A stretch of DNA of 64,000 nt from Phocoenobacter atlanticus subsp. cyclopteri (GTDB lineage: Bacteria; Pseudomonadota; Gammaproteobacteria; Enterobacterales; Pasteurellaceae), in assembly GCF_018343795.1 (NCBI RefSeq), contig NZ_CP074346.1:1984001-2048000 (forward strand), given 5' to 3'. The translations under genes and the position numbers were made by a program. The notes below the pieces were generated by a model. It worked only from the letters and a program-made list of their open reading frames with translations, did not search any database and had not been told where the DNA came from. Each line of letters starts with the position of its first letter. Positions within the stretch are counted from its first letter, which is position 1. Shown here in pieces: positions 10,419-20,257 of the stretch.

Positions 10419-10435
10419 GTTACAATGAAACCAAT

Positions 10436-10464
10436 TGCTTTTTAACTGTAACTCTGTATATTTT
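10436..10464 (+). promoter_or_regulatory. Predicted sigma-70 promoter of the glycogen operon
   Basis: TTGCTT (10436-10441) and TATATT (10459-10464) are separated by exactly 17 bp. The expected start is near 10471, giving a leader of about 48 bases before glgB. The neighbouring CRP site supports this choice. Confidence 0.6.
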
Positions 10465-10518
10465 TGTTAATACCAACCAAATATTTCAATATACAAAAAA
10501 CAAAAATAGGCAGAATTT

Positions 10519-12711
10519 ATGATAACAGAATTAGTATCCCAAGCAGAAATTAATGCTTTTTTTAATGGGCAGTGTTCTGTCCCTTTCTCTGTTTTAGGTA
10601 TGCACGAAACAGATAATGGCATAGAAATTCGAGTATTGTTACCTGATGCCACACGAGTATTAGTGATTGAGCGAGAAAATCAGCAAATTTTATTTGAATT
10701 ATCACCGCTTGATGAAAGGGGGTTCTTTGCTGGCGTAACACCAAATACCCATAGTTTTTATGATTATCAGTTACAAGTATTTTGGGGTAATGAATCTCAA
10801 ATTATTGAAGATCCTTATCGCTTTCATCCTATGGTAGATGAATTGGATAATTGGTTACTTTCAGAAGGTTCACATCACAGACCTTATGAAATTTTAGGTG
10901 CTCATTTTACGGAGTGCGATGGCGTTTCTGGTGTTGTTTTCCGTTTATGGGCACCAAATGCTAAACGAGTTTCTGTGGTGGGGGATTTTAATTATTGGGA
11001 TGGGCGTCGTCATCCAATGCAAAAACATTTTTCAAGTGGTATTTGGGAACTGTTTTTACCAAAAGTATCCCTTGGACAATATTATAAATTTGAACTGATT
11101 GATTGTAATGATCAATTACGTTTAAAAGCTGATCCTTATGCATTTAGCTCCCAACTTCGTCCTGATACGGCATCACAAGTGAGTATGTTACCTGAAATAG
11201 TAGAAATGACAGCACAGCGTCGTAAAGCAAATCAATCAGATCAACCGATTTCTATCTATGAAGTACATTTAGGTTCGTGGCGTCGTAATGTCGAAAATAA
11301 TTATTGGCTTAATTATGATCAGCTTGCTGATGAGCTAATTCCTTACGTAAAAGAAATGGGCTTTACTCATATTGAGTTTTTACCCCTTTCTGAGTTTCCT
11401 TTTGATGGTTCTTGGGGCTATCAACCTATTGGATTATATTCTCCAACCAGTCGCTTTGGTTCACCAGAAAGTTTTAAACGTTTAATTGATAAAGCCCATG
11501 AAGCAGGATTAAATGTCATTTTAGATTGGGTGCCTGGACATTTCCCAAGTGATACTCACGGCTTAGTCGCTTTTGATGGCACGGCATTATACGAACACGC
11601 TGATCCAAAAGAAGGCTATCATCAAGATTGGAATACCCTTATTTATAATTATGGTCGTAATGAAGTGCGTAATTTCTTGGTCAGTAATGCGTTATATTGG
11701 TTGGAACGCTTTGGCTTAGATGGAATTCGTGTTGATGCGGTGGCGTCGATGGTTTATCGTGATTATAGCCGTAAAGAAGGGGAGTGGATCCCAAATCAAT
11801 ATGGTGGGCGTGAAAACCTAGAAGCGATTGAATTTTTAAAACAAACGAATTATTTAATCAATAAAGAGATGAACGGAGCGGTGTCTTTTGCCGAAGAATC
11901 TACTTCTTTTACTGGTGTAACACATCCTTTAGAAAATGGTGGACTTGGTTTTAATTTTAAATGGAATATGGGATGGATGAATGACACTTTATCCTATATG
12001 CAAAAAGATCCGATTTATCGTCAGCATCATCATAATCAAATGACTTTTGGAATGATGTATCAATATAGTGAAAACTTTGTGTTACCGATTTCACACGATG
12101 AAGTGGTTCACGGTAAATCCTCTTTATTGGGTAAAATGCCGGGTGATACGTGGCAGAAATTTGCGAATTTACGTGCTTATTATGGTTATATGTGGGGGCA
12201 TCCAGGAAAAAAATTACTCTTTATGGGCAATGAATTTGCACAAGGGCGTGAGTGGGATTATCAAGAAAGTTTAGATTGGTTCTTATTAGATGAAAATCAC
12301 GGTGGTGGTTGGCATAAAGGGGTACAAGATTTTGTAAAAGATCTTAACCATACCTATCAACGAAATGCCCCATTATTTGAATTAGATTGTGATCCTAATG
12401 GGTTTGAATGGTTAGTTGCAGATGATCATCAAAATTCTGTTTTTGCCTTTGAACGCCGTACTCAAAGTGGCGAGCGTATTATTGTCATCAGTAATTTTAC
12501 CCCAGTACCACATTATGAATATCGTATTGGTGTGAATGAAATGGGCACATATACGGAGATTTTAAACTCTGATGCACAGGTTTATATGGGATCAAATATG
12601 GGTAATTTAGGGAAAGTTGAAGCACAGAATATTGCTTCTCATTCAAAATCTCAGTCGATTAGTGTGATTATTCCTCCATTAGCAACAATATATTTGAAAT
12701 TAAGTAAGTAA
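10519..12711 (+). CDS. glgB: 1,4-alpha-glucan (glycogen) branching enzyme
   Basis: GlgB cuts alpha-1,4-glucan chains and rejoins them as alpha-1,6 branches. The 730-aa length equals that of typical enterobacterial GlgB. It has an N-terminal beta-sandwich domain, a second CBM48 domain ([21 protein letters not shown], about 135-155), a GH13 (beta/alpha)8 barrel and a C-terminal beta domain. GH13 motifs are clear: [10 protein letters not shown] (nucleophile Asp), EEST (acid/base Glu) and [10 protein letters not shown] (third Asp). It is the first gene of the five-gene operon glgBXCAP and follows a CRP-linked promoter. The ATG is preceded by a weak AGGCAG ribosome site. Confidence 0.98.
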   Translation: MITELVSQAEINAFFNGQCSVPFSVLGMHETDNGIEIRVLLPDATRVLVIERENQQILFELSPLDERGFFAGVTPNTHSFYDYQLQVFWGNESQIIEDPYRFHPMVDELDNWLLSEGSHHRPYEILGAHFTECDGVSGVVFRLWAPNAKRVSVVGDFNYWDGRRHPMQKHFSSGIWELFLPKVSLGQYYKFELIDCNDQLRLKADPYAFSSQLRPDTASQVSMLPEIVEMTAQRRKANQSDQPISIYEVHLGSWRRNVENNYWLNYDQLADELIPYVKEMGFTHIEFLPLSEFPFDGSWGYQPIGLYSPTSRFGSPESFKRLIDKAHEAGLNVILDWVPGHFPSDTHGLVAFDGTALYEHADPKEGYHQDWNTLIYNYGRNEVRNFLVSNALYWLERFGLDGIRVDAVASMVYRDYSRKEGEWIPNQYGGRENLEAIEFLKQTNYLINKEMNGAVSFAEESTSFTGVTHPLENGGLGFNFKWNMGWMNDTLSYMQKDPIYRQHHHNQMTFGMMYQYSENFVLPISHDEVVHGKSSLLGKMPGDTWQKFANLRAYYGYMWGHPGKKLLFMGNEFAQGREWDYQESLDWFLLDENHGGGWHKGVQDFVKDLNHTYQRNAPLFELDCDPNGFEWLVADDHQNSVFAFERRTQSGERIIVISNFTPVPHYEYRIGVNEMGTYTEILNSDAQVYMGSNMGNLGKVEAQNIASHSKSQSISVIIPPLATIYLKLSK

Positions 12712-12755
12712 TATAGTTGAGAGCAAGGCTCTCTATTAATTAATAAGTTAAAAGA

Positions 12756-14735
12756 ATGAAAAAGATAACACTAGGAAAGCCTTATCCTTTGGGCTGTACC
12801 TCTCGTTATAAAAAAGGATTTAAAGGGTTTAATTTTGCTATTTTTTCATCAAAGGCAATAGCGGTGGAGTTGTGTCTTTTTGATGAAAAAAATCGGCAAG
12901 AAATTCGTTTACCTATGTATAAAACAGATGATATTTGGCATATTTGGTTATCAAAAGTGAACTATGGTATGAAATATGGTTATCGTATGTATGGCGATGG
13001 CTTAAATCCAAATAAATTGATTCTTGATCCTTATGCAAAAGAAGTTGTTGGAAAGCCAGATCTGAGTAATGCAGAAAAACGATCGTGGTTTTTATTAAAT
13101 GATCCAAGAGATAACGCTCACCTTGCCCAGAAAGCGGTCATTTTTGAAGATAAATTTGTATGGCAAGACGATCAATCACCCAATATTGCTTGGGCAGATA
13201 CCATTATTTATGAAGCAAATGTAAAAGGCTTAACTCAATTACGAGATGATTTACCAGAGGAGATTCGAGGCACTTATGCTGGGGTGAGTCATCCTAAAAT
13301 GATTGCTTATTTAAAAGAGTTAGGTATTACAACCTTAGAATTATTGCCTGTTAATTATCATTTAGATGAGCAGCATTTACAAGAAAAAGGCTTGCATAAT
13401 TATTGGGGATATAATCCTTTGGCAATGTTTGCGGTTGAGCCTAAATATTGGTCAGGACGAAAAGGGACATCGCCACTTTCTGAATTTAAAGAAATGGTTA
13501 AGGCGTTACACAAAGCAGGAATTGAAGTGGTGCTTGATGTGGTGTTTAACCACAGTGCGGAATCAGAAAAAGATTTTCCAACTTTTTGTCAGCGTGGTAT
13601 TGATGATGAAACCTATTATTGGCGAAATGATAAAGGGGAATATATCAATGCAACAGGCTGTGGAAATATGCTGAATGTATCTTCTGATATTGGACGTCGT
13701 TGGGTTATTGATTGTTTGCGATACTGGGTAGAAGACTGTCACGTCGATGGTTTTCGTTTTGATTTAGCCCCAACCTTAGGGCGAGAAACACCAAAATTTA
13801 ATCCCAAAGCGAAATTATTCCAAGAGATAGCAGAAATACCAAGTTTACAAAAATGCAAATTTATTGCCGAACCTTGGGATATTGGAGAAGGGGGCTATCA
13901 AGTAGGTAATTTCCCTGTTTATTTTTCTGAATGGAATGATCATTTCCGTGATGATATGTGTCGTTTTTGGCTACAAAAAAGCGGCAGATTAGATATGTTT
14001 GCTCAACGTTTTGCTGGTTCAAGTGATATTTATCGACGAGAGGGATATTTACCTCATAATTCTATTAATTTTATTACTGCTCACGACGGCTTTACACTCA
14101 GAGATTTAGTGAGTTATAACCATAAGCATAATGTAGAAAATGGCGAGAATAATCGTGATGGACGTGATGAAAATTACAGTAACAATCAGGGTTTTGAAGG
14201 ATCAGAGAATGCGTCTTCAACCGTAGAAGCAATGCGTTTTGTTCATAGTTGTGCATTATTAACGAGTTTGTTATTAGCCAATGGTACGCCAATGCTTTTA
14301 GCAGGAGATGAATTTGGTAATTCTCAGTATGGCAATAATAATGCCTATTGTCAGGATAATAAGATAGCGTGGTTGAAGTGGGATTCTTTTCAAGAAACAC
14401 TTTTTGAATTAACAAAACAAGTAATAGCAATACGTAAACAGTTACCAAGTGCATTAAAAGATCGTTGGTGGAAAATGAATGAGGTTAAGTGGTTCAACAT
14501 TGCAGGTCATTTGATGGAGATGGAAGATTGGCATAATATAGAAACAAAGGCATTTCAAATTCAGCTAGATGACCAATGGTTGTTTGTTGTGAATGGAAAA
14601 GCGGGATTACAGCAATTTCAGCTACCAAAAGGTTCGTGGCAAGCGGTCGTTTTTGAATCAAAATTTACATTAAATCAAAAAATTTTCGATGTAGAAGATG
14701 TTTCATTTTCTATTCTAAAGAAAGCATTTCATTAA
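12756..14735 (+). CDS. glgX: Glycogen debranching enzyme GlgX
   Basis: GlgX hydrolyses the alpha-1,6 branches left on limit dextrins after phosphorylase action. The 659-aa protein has an N-terminal CBM48 domain (YPLGCTS, GFNFAIFSS), a GH13 barrel with VVFNHSAE, DGFRFDLA (nucleophile Asp), AEPWDIGEGGYQVGNFP (acid/base Glu) and AHDGFTLRDLV (third Asp), and a C-terminal beta domain. It lies 44 bp after glgB in the same operon. Two uptake-signal cores are inside its coding region (about 13132 and 14642), so the C-terminal residues around KGSWQAVVFE are partly dictated by one. Confidence 0.97.
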   Translation: MKKITLGKPYPLGCTSRYKKGFKGFNFAIFSSKAIAVELCLFDEKNRQEIRLPMYKTDDIWHIWLSKVNYGMKYGYRMYGDGLNPNKLILDPYAKEVVGKPDLSNAEKRSWFLLNDPRDNAHLAQKAVIFEDKFVWQDDQSPNIAWADTIIYEANVKGLTQLRDDLPEEIRGTYAGVSHPKMIAYLKELGITTLELLPVNYHLDEQHLQEKGLHNYWGYNPLAMFAVEPKYWSGRKGTSPLSEFKEMVKALHKAGIEVVLDVVFNHSAESEKDFPTFCQRGIDDETYYWRNDKGEYINATGCGNMLNVSSDIGRRWVIDCLRYWVEDCHVDGFRFDLAPTLGRETPKFNPKAKLFQEIAEIPSLQKCKFIAEPWDIGEGGYQVGNFPVYFSEWNDHFRDDMCRFWLQKSGRLDMFAQRFAGSSDIYRREGYLPHNSINFITAHDGFTLRDLVSYNHKHNVENGENNRDGRDENYSNNQGFEGSENASSTVEAMRFVHSCALLTSLLLANGTPMLLAGDEFGNSQYGNNNAYCQDNKIAWLKWDSFQETLFELTKQVIAIRKQLPSALKDRWWKMNEVKWFNIAGHLMEMEDWHNIETKAFQIQLDDQWLFVVNGKAGLQQFQLPKGSWQAVVFESKFTLNQKIFDVEDVSFSILKKAFH

Positions 14736-14784
14736 CAAATCAATTAAATTCAATAGTGAATTTAATGAAAATTAAGGAGTGACT

Positions 14785-16092
14785 ATGAGTAGTGTAACAA
14801 AATCCCCAAATAAATATGAAGTGGTAAAAGACACACTAGTACTTATTTTGGCAGGTGGGCGAGGTTCTCGTCTTCACGAATTAACAGATAAACGAGCAAA
14901 ACCAGCACTTTATTTTGGAGGTAACCGCCGTATTATTGATTTTGCATTATCTAATTGTATTAACTCGGGATTAAACCGTATTGGTGTAGTGACTCAATAT
15001 GCGGCTCATTCCTTATTACGTCATTTGCAACGTGGTTGGTCATTTTTACCACAAGAAAAAGGTGAATTTGTCGATATGTTACCCGCTCGTCAACAAATTG
15101 ATAATTCAACTTGGTATCGTGGTACAGCTGATGCAGTCTATCAAAATATGGCAATTTTACGTAATCATTATTGTCCAAAATATGTATTAATTTTGGCTGG
15201 GGATCATATTTATAAACAAGATTATAGTCAAATGTTACTTGATCATATTTCAAGTGGTGCAAAATGTACGGTTGGTTGTATTGAGGTTGAGCGTAAAATT
15301 GCATCTGAATTTGGCGTGATGGCGGTTGATGAAAATTTAAAAGTAAAATCTTTTGTAGAAAAACCAGAAAACCCACCAGCAATGATTGGCAGACCTGATA
15401 TTTCATTAGCATCAATGGGAATTTATGTGTTTGATGCCGACTATTTATATGAAGTATTAGAACAAGAGGTTGAAACGCCTTACACTTCTCACGATTTTGG
15501 TAAAGATATTCTGCCTCGTACTTTAAAAGAAGGAGTATTGTACGCTCATCCGTTTAGCCGTTCTTGTATGGGACGTAATACTGAAGGTGAAATTTATTGG
15601 CTTGATGTGGGTACATTAGATAGTTTCTGGCAATCAAATATTGATTTAGTTTCTGAAAACCCACAGCTGGATATTTATGATCAACGCTGGCCAATTCGTG
15701 GTAATCCAATTCAGACCTATCCATCTAAGTTTTTTTATAAGAAATCAGATAGTAAACCTGTAGATAATTCATTAATTGCTGGTGGTTGTGTGATTACTGA
15801 TGCAGGTATTAGTAATTCTGTATTATTTGACCATATTACTGTAGATGAAGGTTCAATGGTTGAGTACTGTGTTGTTCTGCCAGAAGTCACTATTGGTAAG
15901 AACTGTACATTAAGAAATTGTATTATTGATCGTAATGTAAATATTCCTGATGGTACAGAAATAGGATTAGATTTAGAGTCGGATCGTCAGCGTTTTAGGG
16001 TGAGTAGTACAGATAAGGTAGTATTAGTCACTAAACCTATGATTGAAAAGTTACTAGGTAAAGAAGTGATTCATGAAGAACACTTAGATTAA
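14785..16092 (+). CDS. glgC: Glucose-1-phosphate adenylyltransferase
   Basis: GlgC makes ADP-glucose from ATP and glucose-1-phosphate, the committed step of bacterial glycogen synthesis. The N-terminal nucleotidyltransferase fold begins LILAGGRGSRLHELT, followed by KPALYFGG and the AGDHIYKQDY metal/sugar site. The C-terminal part is a left-handed beta-helix (VLPEVTIGKNCTLRNCIID). I chose the ATG at 14785 (435 aa) rather than an in-frame GTG six bases earlier, because the AAGGAG ribosome site at 14774-14779 lies five bases before that ATG. It is 49 bp downstream of glgX. Confidence 0.97.
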   Translation: MSSVTKSPNKYEVVKDTLVLILAGGRGSRLHELTDKRAKPALYFGGNRRIIDFALSNCINSGLNRIGVVTQYAAHSLLRHLQRGWSFLPQEKGEFVDMLPARQQIDNSTWYRGTADAVYQNMAILRNHYCPKYVLILAGDHIYKQDYSQMLLDHISSGAKCTVGCIEVERKIASEFGVMAVDENLKVKSFVEKPENPPAMIGRPDISLASMGIYVFDADYLYEVLEQEVETPYTSHDFGKDILPRTLKEGVLYAHPFSRSCMGRNTEGEIYWLDVGTLDSFWQSNIDLVSENPQLDIYDQRWPIRGNPIQTYPSKFFYKKSDSKPVDNSLIAGGCVITDAGISNSVLFDHITVDEGSMVEYCVVLPEVTIGKNCTLRNCIIDRNVNIPDGTEIGLDLESDRQRFRVSSTDKVVLVTKPMIEKLLGKEVIHEEHLD

Positions 16093-16125
16093 AGTAAATG
16101 TGACTATTTATTGTAATAGTTAATT

Positions 16126-16162
16126 TTGTAGAGGCAGGATAGGATATTATCTGCCTCTACAA
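16126..16162. repeat. Perfect 12-bp inverted repeat between glgC and glgA
   Basis: TTGTAGAGGCAG and CTGCCTCTACAA flank a 13-base loop. No T tract follows, so it is not an obvious terminator. Its outer part resembles the palindrome at 21468-21490 (CCCCTACAA), which suggests a dispersed palindromic repeat. In the operon it could influence mRNA stability or the glgC:glgA ratio. Confidence 0.55.
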
Positions 16163-16204
16163 TACTAATTTTTATTAGTATTGTATATTGAAAAGGATAA
16201 TTAA

Positions 16205-17632
16205 ATGAGAGTTTTACATGTTTGTTCGGAATTATATCCACTGTTAAAAACCGGTGGGTTAGCCGATGTTCTTGGAGCATTGCCCTTTGCACAAAAAAAA
16301 ATTGGCATTGATGCAAGAGTAGTATTGCCAGCCTATCCTACAATTATTGCAGGTATAACAAACACTGTTATTGTTAATGAATTTGATAATTTTGCAGGGC
16401 ATATCATATTACGTTACGGTGAGTATAATGGTATTGGTGTTTATTTGATTGATGCACCCCATTTATATGCTCGTGAAGGCAATCCTTATTATGATGAAAA
16501 TCACAATGATTATCTTGATAACTACAAACGTTTTGCATTACTAGGCTGGGTAGGGGCAGAGTTAACAACAGGTTTAGACAGCTGGTGGCAAGCTGAGGTG
16601 GTACACGCTCATGATTGGCACGCAGGTTTAACCAGTGCTTATTTAGCTAATAAAGGTCGCCCTGCAAAATCCATTTTTACTATTCATAATCTGGCTTATC
16701 AAGGTAATTTTTCTGCAGATCATTTATATGAAATTGGATTACCAAGTGAAATGTTTAATATCAATGGATTAGAGTTATATGGGCAAATTTCTTATTTAAA
16801 ATCAGGACTCTATTATTCTGATAAAGTAACAGCAGTGAGCCCAACTTATGCAAAAGAGATTACAACATCAGAATTTGGCTATGGATTAGAAGGTTTGCTT
16901 GCAACATTAGAGCAACAAGGTAAATTATTTGGTATTTTAAATGGTGTAGATGAAAATATTTGGCATCCAAATAATGACCCATACATAAAAGATCATTATA
17001 AACTTAAATTTATGACCAAGAAGCGTAAGAATAAAGAAAAGCTACAATCTTATTTTAATTTACCACAGCAAGCTGATGCATTGTTATTTGTGATGGTTAC
17101 ACGTTTAACTGAGCAAAAAGGGGTAGATTTAGTTGTTGATAGTGCCGAAGAAATTGTAAAGCAAGGTGGACAACTCGTCATTCTAGGTTCGGGATCATCA
17201 CATTTAGAGCAAGCTATTGATGAACTAGCTACTCAATATCCAGAGAATATTGCAGTAAGAATAGGTTATGATGAAGCATTGTCACATTTGATTATTGCGG
17301 GTGGTGATGTGATTTTAGTACCAAGTCGTTTTGAACCTTGTGGGTTAACTCAATTATATGGTTTAAAATATGGTACTTTGCCATTAGTTCGCTCGACGGG
17401 TGGATTGGCGGATACTGTAGTGAATAGTACATCAGAAAATATAAAAGCACGTATAGCAACAGGTTTTGTTTTTGATGAAGCTAGCTCAGAAGCATTAAGT
17501 CAAGCAATTTGTAATGCGTTCACATTATGGCAAAAACAACGTTTATGGTTTAGTGTTAGAACTGTAGCAATGGAGCAAGATTTTGGCTGGAAAATATCTG
17601 CTAAACATTACCAAAAATTATATCAATCTTAG
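16205..17632 (+). CDS. glgA: Glycogen (starch) synthase, ADP-glucose dependent
   Basis: GlgA transfers glucose from ADP-glucose to the growing alpha-1,4-glucan. The 475-aa protein is a GT5 glycosyltransferase. The substrate-binding motif KTGGLADVLGALP is at residues 15-27, with HAHDWHAGL and the second-domain RFEPCGLTQLYGLKYGTLP and RSTGGLADTV motifs of the GT-B fold. ATG is preceded by AAAGGATAATTA. It follows glgC after a 112-bp gap holding a hairpin. Confidence 0.98.
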   Translation: MRVLHVCSELYPLLKTGGLADVLGALPFAQKKIGIDARVVLPAYPTIIAGITNTVIVNEFDNFAGHIILRYGEYNGIGVYLIDAPHLYAREGNPYYDENHNDYLDNYKRFALLGWVGAELTTGLDSWWQAEVVHAHDWHAGLTSAYLANKGRPAKSIFTIHNLAYQGNFSADHLYEIGLPSEMFNINGLELYGQISYLKSGLYYSDKVTAVSPTYAKEITTSEFGYGLEGLLATLEQQGKLFGILNGVDENIWHPNNDPYIKDHYKLKFMTKKRKNKEKLQSYFNLPQQADALLFVMVTRLTEQKGVDLVVDSAEEIVKQGGQLVILGSGSSHLEQAIDELATQYPENIAVRIGYDEALSHLIIAGGDVILVPSRFEPCGLTQLYGLKYGTLPLVRSTGGLADTVVNSTSENIKARIATGFVFDEASSEALSQAICNAFTLWQKQRLWFSVRTVAMEQDFGWKISAKHYQKLYQS

Positions 17633-17664
17633 TAAAAAGATAAAAAACGTTTTATTTTTAGTAC

Positions 17665-17693
17665 AAATAAGGATATTATTTGCCCTTATTTTT
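17665..17693 (+). terminator. Weak hairpin between glgA and glgP
   Basis: AAATAAGG and CCTTATTT form an 8-bp AT-rich stem followed by TTTAT. It could attenuate glgP expression; the stem is weak, so the call is tentative. Confidence 0.35.
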
Positions 17694-17721
17694 ATATTAG
17701 TATTTGGAGTGAAAGCAAATT

Positions 17722-20181
17722 ATGACAAAAGATATTCAGTTTCCTTTTTTATATGATCATTTAAAAGATAACTCAGAAACGTTAAAAAATATGATCGTTT
17801 ATAAGTTAATTTTTCTAATCGGACGCTCGCCTGAAGAGGCAAGTCAAAGAGATTGGTTAAATGCAACGTTGTATGCAGTACGAGATTTAGTCACAGAAGG
17901 ATGGATTTCTACTGCACATCAAGCAAGAAGTGAAGAGACGAGAAGGGTTTATTATCTTTCTATGGAATTTTTAATGGGGCGTACATTATCTAATACGTTA
18001 ATTGCAGAAGGAATGTATGAACTTACAAGAGATGCTCTTGCAAAACTTAATGTTGATTTAGAAGATGTATTAGAAAAAGAAGTAGATCCTGGCTTAGGAA
18101 ATGGTGGGTTAGGTCGTTTGGCCGCCTGTTTTATGGATTCTATAGCTACTCTTGCTATTCCAGCAATGGGTTATGGAATTCGCTATGAGTACGGAATGTT
18201 CCAGCAAGCTATTGAAAATGGCTATCAAGTTGAAAAACCAGATGCATGGCTTGAAAAAGGTGCTCCTTGGGAGTTTATTCGTCCATCTAAACGTTTTATT
18301 ATTCATCTTGGTGGACACGTTTATTGTGAAGGCTCGAAATGTATTTGGAAACACGAAGAAGAATTGACGGCTTTAGCCTATGATCAAATGATCCCTGGTT
18401 ATCAAAATGACTCAGCAGCAACGCTACGTTTATGGAGTGCAAATGCAGGCGATACCTTTGACTTAAATGATTTCAACAAAGGAGATTATGTTGGAGCTGT
18501 TGAAAAACGTTCTTCTATTGAAAATGTTTCTCGTGTGCTTTACCCTAACGACTCAACTTGGGAAGGTAAAAGATTACGTTTACGTCAAGAATATTTCTTA
18601 GTTTCTGCATCATTACAAGATATTGTTAAACGTCATAAACGTACTCACGGAACAGTTGAAAATTTAGCAGAAAAAGTTGCTATTCACTTAAATGATACCC
18701 ATCCAACCTTAGCTATTCCAGAATTGATGCGAATTCTTATCGATCAAGAGGGGTATGAATGGAATAAAGCGTGGGAAATGTGTTGTAAAATATTCTCTTA
18801 CACTTGTCATACTTTAATGTCCGAAGCCCTAGAAACGTGGCCGGTGGATATGATGGCAAAAGTTCTACCACGCCATTTACATATTATTTTTGAAATTAAT
18901 GAATATTTCTTAAAATACGTGAAAGCAAATATCACGGAAGATCACGATTTTATTCGCCGCGTTTCTATTATTGAAGAAGGCGATTGTCGAAAAGTACGAA
19001 TGGGTTGGTTATCCGTTATTGGCTCTCATAAAGTAAACGGTGTAGCAGCCATTCATTCCGAACTGATGGTTAGTTCCACATTTGCTGATTTTGCACGTAT
19101 TTATCCTGAACGCTTTACCAATGTAACAAATGGTATTACGCCACGTCGTTGGATTGCGGTAGCAAACCCTGATCTTTCTGCATTATTTGATCAATATATT
19201 GGTACAGAATGGCGTCGTGATTTAAGCCAATTAGAAAATCTCAAAGCTCATATTCAAGATCCAGATTTGAAAAAAGCAATTCCTGATATTAAACGTAAAA
19301 ACAAACAACGTTTAGCAAATTATATCAAACAAGAATTGGGTATTGAAGTAGACACTAACGCATTATTTGATGTTCAAGTAAAACGTATTCACGAGTACAA
19401 ACGTCAAATTTTAAATGTATTACAAGTCGTTGCTCGTTATAACGAAATGATCGCCAACCCAGAAAAAGATTGGACACCACGCGTGTTTATTTTAGCAGGT
19501 AAGGCCGCTTCGGCTTATTATTCAGCGAAGAAAACCATTCATTTAATTAATGATATAGCAAATGTAATCAATAATGATGAACGTTTGAAAGGTCGCTTAA
19601 AATTGGTATTTATTCCAAATTATAGCGTCAGTCTTGCTCAAATAATTATTCCTGCAGCTGATATCTCTGAACAAATTTCGTTAGCTGGAACAGAAGCTTC
19701 TGGTACAAGTAATATGAAATTTGCATTAAACGGTGCGTTAACCTTAGGAACACTTGATGGTGCAAATGTAGAAATTTTAGAAAATGTTGGTGAAGATAAT
19801 ATTTTTATTTTTGGTCATACCGTTGAGCAAGTCGACACTTTGCGTAAAAATGGTTATCGTCCTTTTGAGATTTATCAATCGAATGAGCAATTACGTACAG
19901 TTGTTGATCAAATTTCATCTGGATATTTCTCACCAGAAGAACCCTATCGTTATCAAGATCTTTTAAATAGCTTAAAATCCTATGATTATTATCAATCATT
20001 TGCTGATTTTGAAAGCTATGTTGAAGTTCAAAAACAAGTTGATCAAAAGTATAAAAATCAAGATGAGTGGGTGGAAAGTGCATTACAAAATATTGTAAAT
20101 ATGAGTTTCTTCTCATCAGATAGAACTATCACAGAATACGCTGAAAAAATATGGAAAGTGAAACCTCTAAAATTGAAATAG
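17722..20181 (+). CDS. glgP: Glycogen/maltodextrin phosphorylase
   Basis: GlgP releases glucose-1-phosphate from chain ends by phosphorolysis. The 819-aa length fits the GT35 family. It contains GNGGLGRLAACFMDS near residue 125, KVNGVAAIHSELM, NGITPRRW, DVQVKRIHEYKRQ and the pyridoxal-phosphate-binding segment around EASGTSNMKFALNGALTLGTLDGAN, where the family's PLP lysine lies (the Lys of NMKF). It is the last gene of the operon and is followed by a strong terminator. No malQ is present in the window. Confidence 0.98.
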   Translation: MTKDIQFPFLYDHLKDNSETLKNMIVYKLIFLIGRSPEEASQRDWLNATLYAVRDLVTEGWISTAHQARSEETRRVYYLSMEFLMGRTLSNTLIAEGMYELTRDALAKLNVDLEDVLEKEVDPGLGNGGLGRLAACFMDSIATLAIPAMGYGIRYEYGMFQQAIENGYQVEKPDAWLEKGAPWEFIRPSKRFIIHLGGHVYCEGSKCIWKHEEELTALAYDQMIPGYQNDSAATLRLWSANAGDTFDLNDFNKGDYVGAVEKRSSIENVSRVLYPNDSTWEGKRLRLRQEYFLVSASLQDIVKRHKRTHGTVENLAEKVAIHLNDTHPTLAIPELMRILIDQEGYEWNKAWEMCCKIFSYTCHTLMSEALETWPVDMMAKVLPRHLHIIFEINEYFLKYVKANITEDHDFIRRVSIIEEGDCRKVRMGWLSVIGSHKVNGVAAIHSELMVSSTFADFARIYPERFTNVTNGITPRRWIAVANPDLSALFDQYIGTEWRRDLSQLENLKAHIQDPDLKKAIPDIKRKNKQRLANYIKQELGIEVDTNALFDVQVKRIHEYKRQILNVLQVVARYNEMIANPEKDWTPRVFILAGKAASAYYSAKKTIHLINDIANVINNDERLKGRLKLVFIPNYSVSLAQIIIPAADISEQISLAGTEASGTSNMKFALNGALTLGTLDGANVEILENVGEDNIFIFGHTVEQVDTLRKNGYRPFEIYQSNEQLRTVVDQISSGYFSPEEPYRYQDLLNSLKSYDYYQSFADFESYVEVQKQVDQKYKNQDEWVESALQNIVNMSFFSSDRTITEYAEKIWKVKPLKLK

Positions 20182-20203
20182 TTTTCAGGCTTTAATCTTA
20201 AAT

Positions 20204-20243
20204 AAAAAATCGCACTAGAAGTTATCTTTTAGTGCGATTTTTT
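20204..20243. terminator. Bidirectional terminator between convergent glgP and dnaJ
   Basis: AAAAAATCGCACTA and TAGTGCGATTTTTT form a 14-bp inverted repeat with a 12-base loop. It has T runs on both strands, so it can serve both glgP (plus) and dnaJ (minus). Confidence 0.9.
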
Positions 20244-20257
20244 ATTTGGTTATTTTT

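Larger units (their letters stand above)
9866..10518. other. 650-bp divergent intergenic region between tpsB and glgB
   Basis: No convincing gene is present. The region is very AT rich and separates two divergent operons. The glgB-proximal 120 bases hold a CRP site and a promoter. The tpsB-proximal part contains TATAAT-like sequence on the minus strand at about 9903-9908 without a clear -35 element. A 25-bp imperfect palindrome lies at 10021-10045. I see no RNA gene. Confidence 0.6.
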
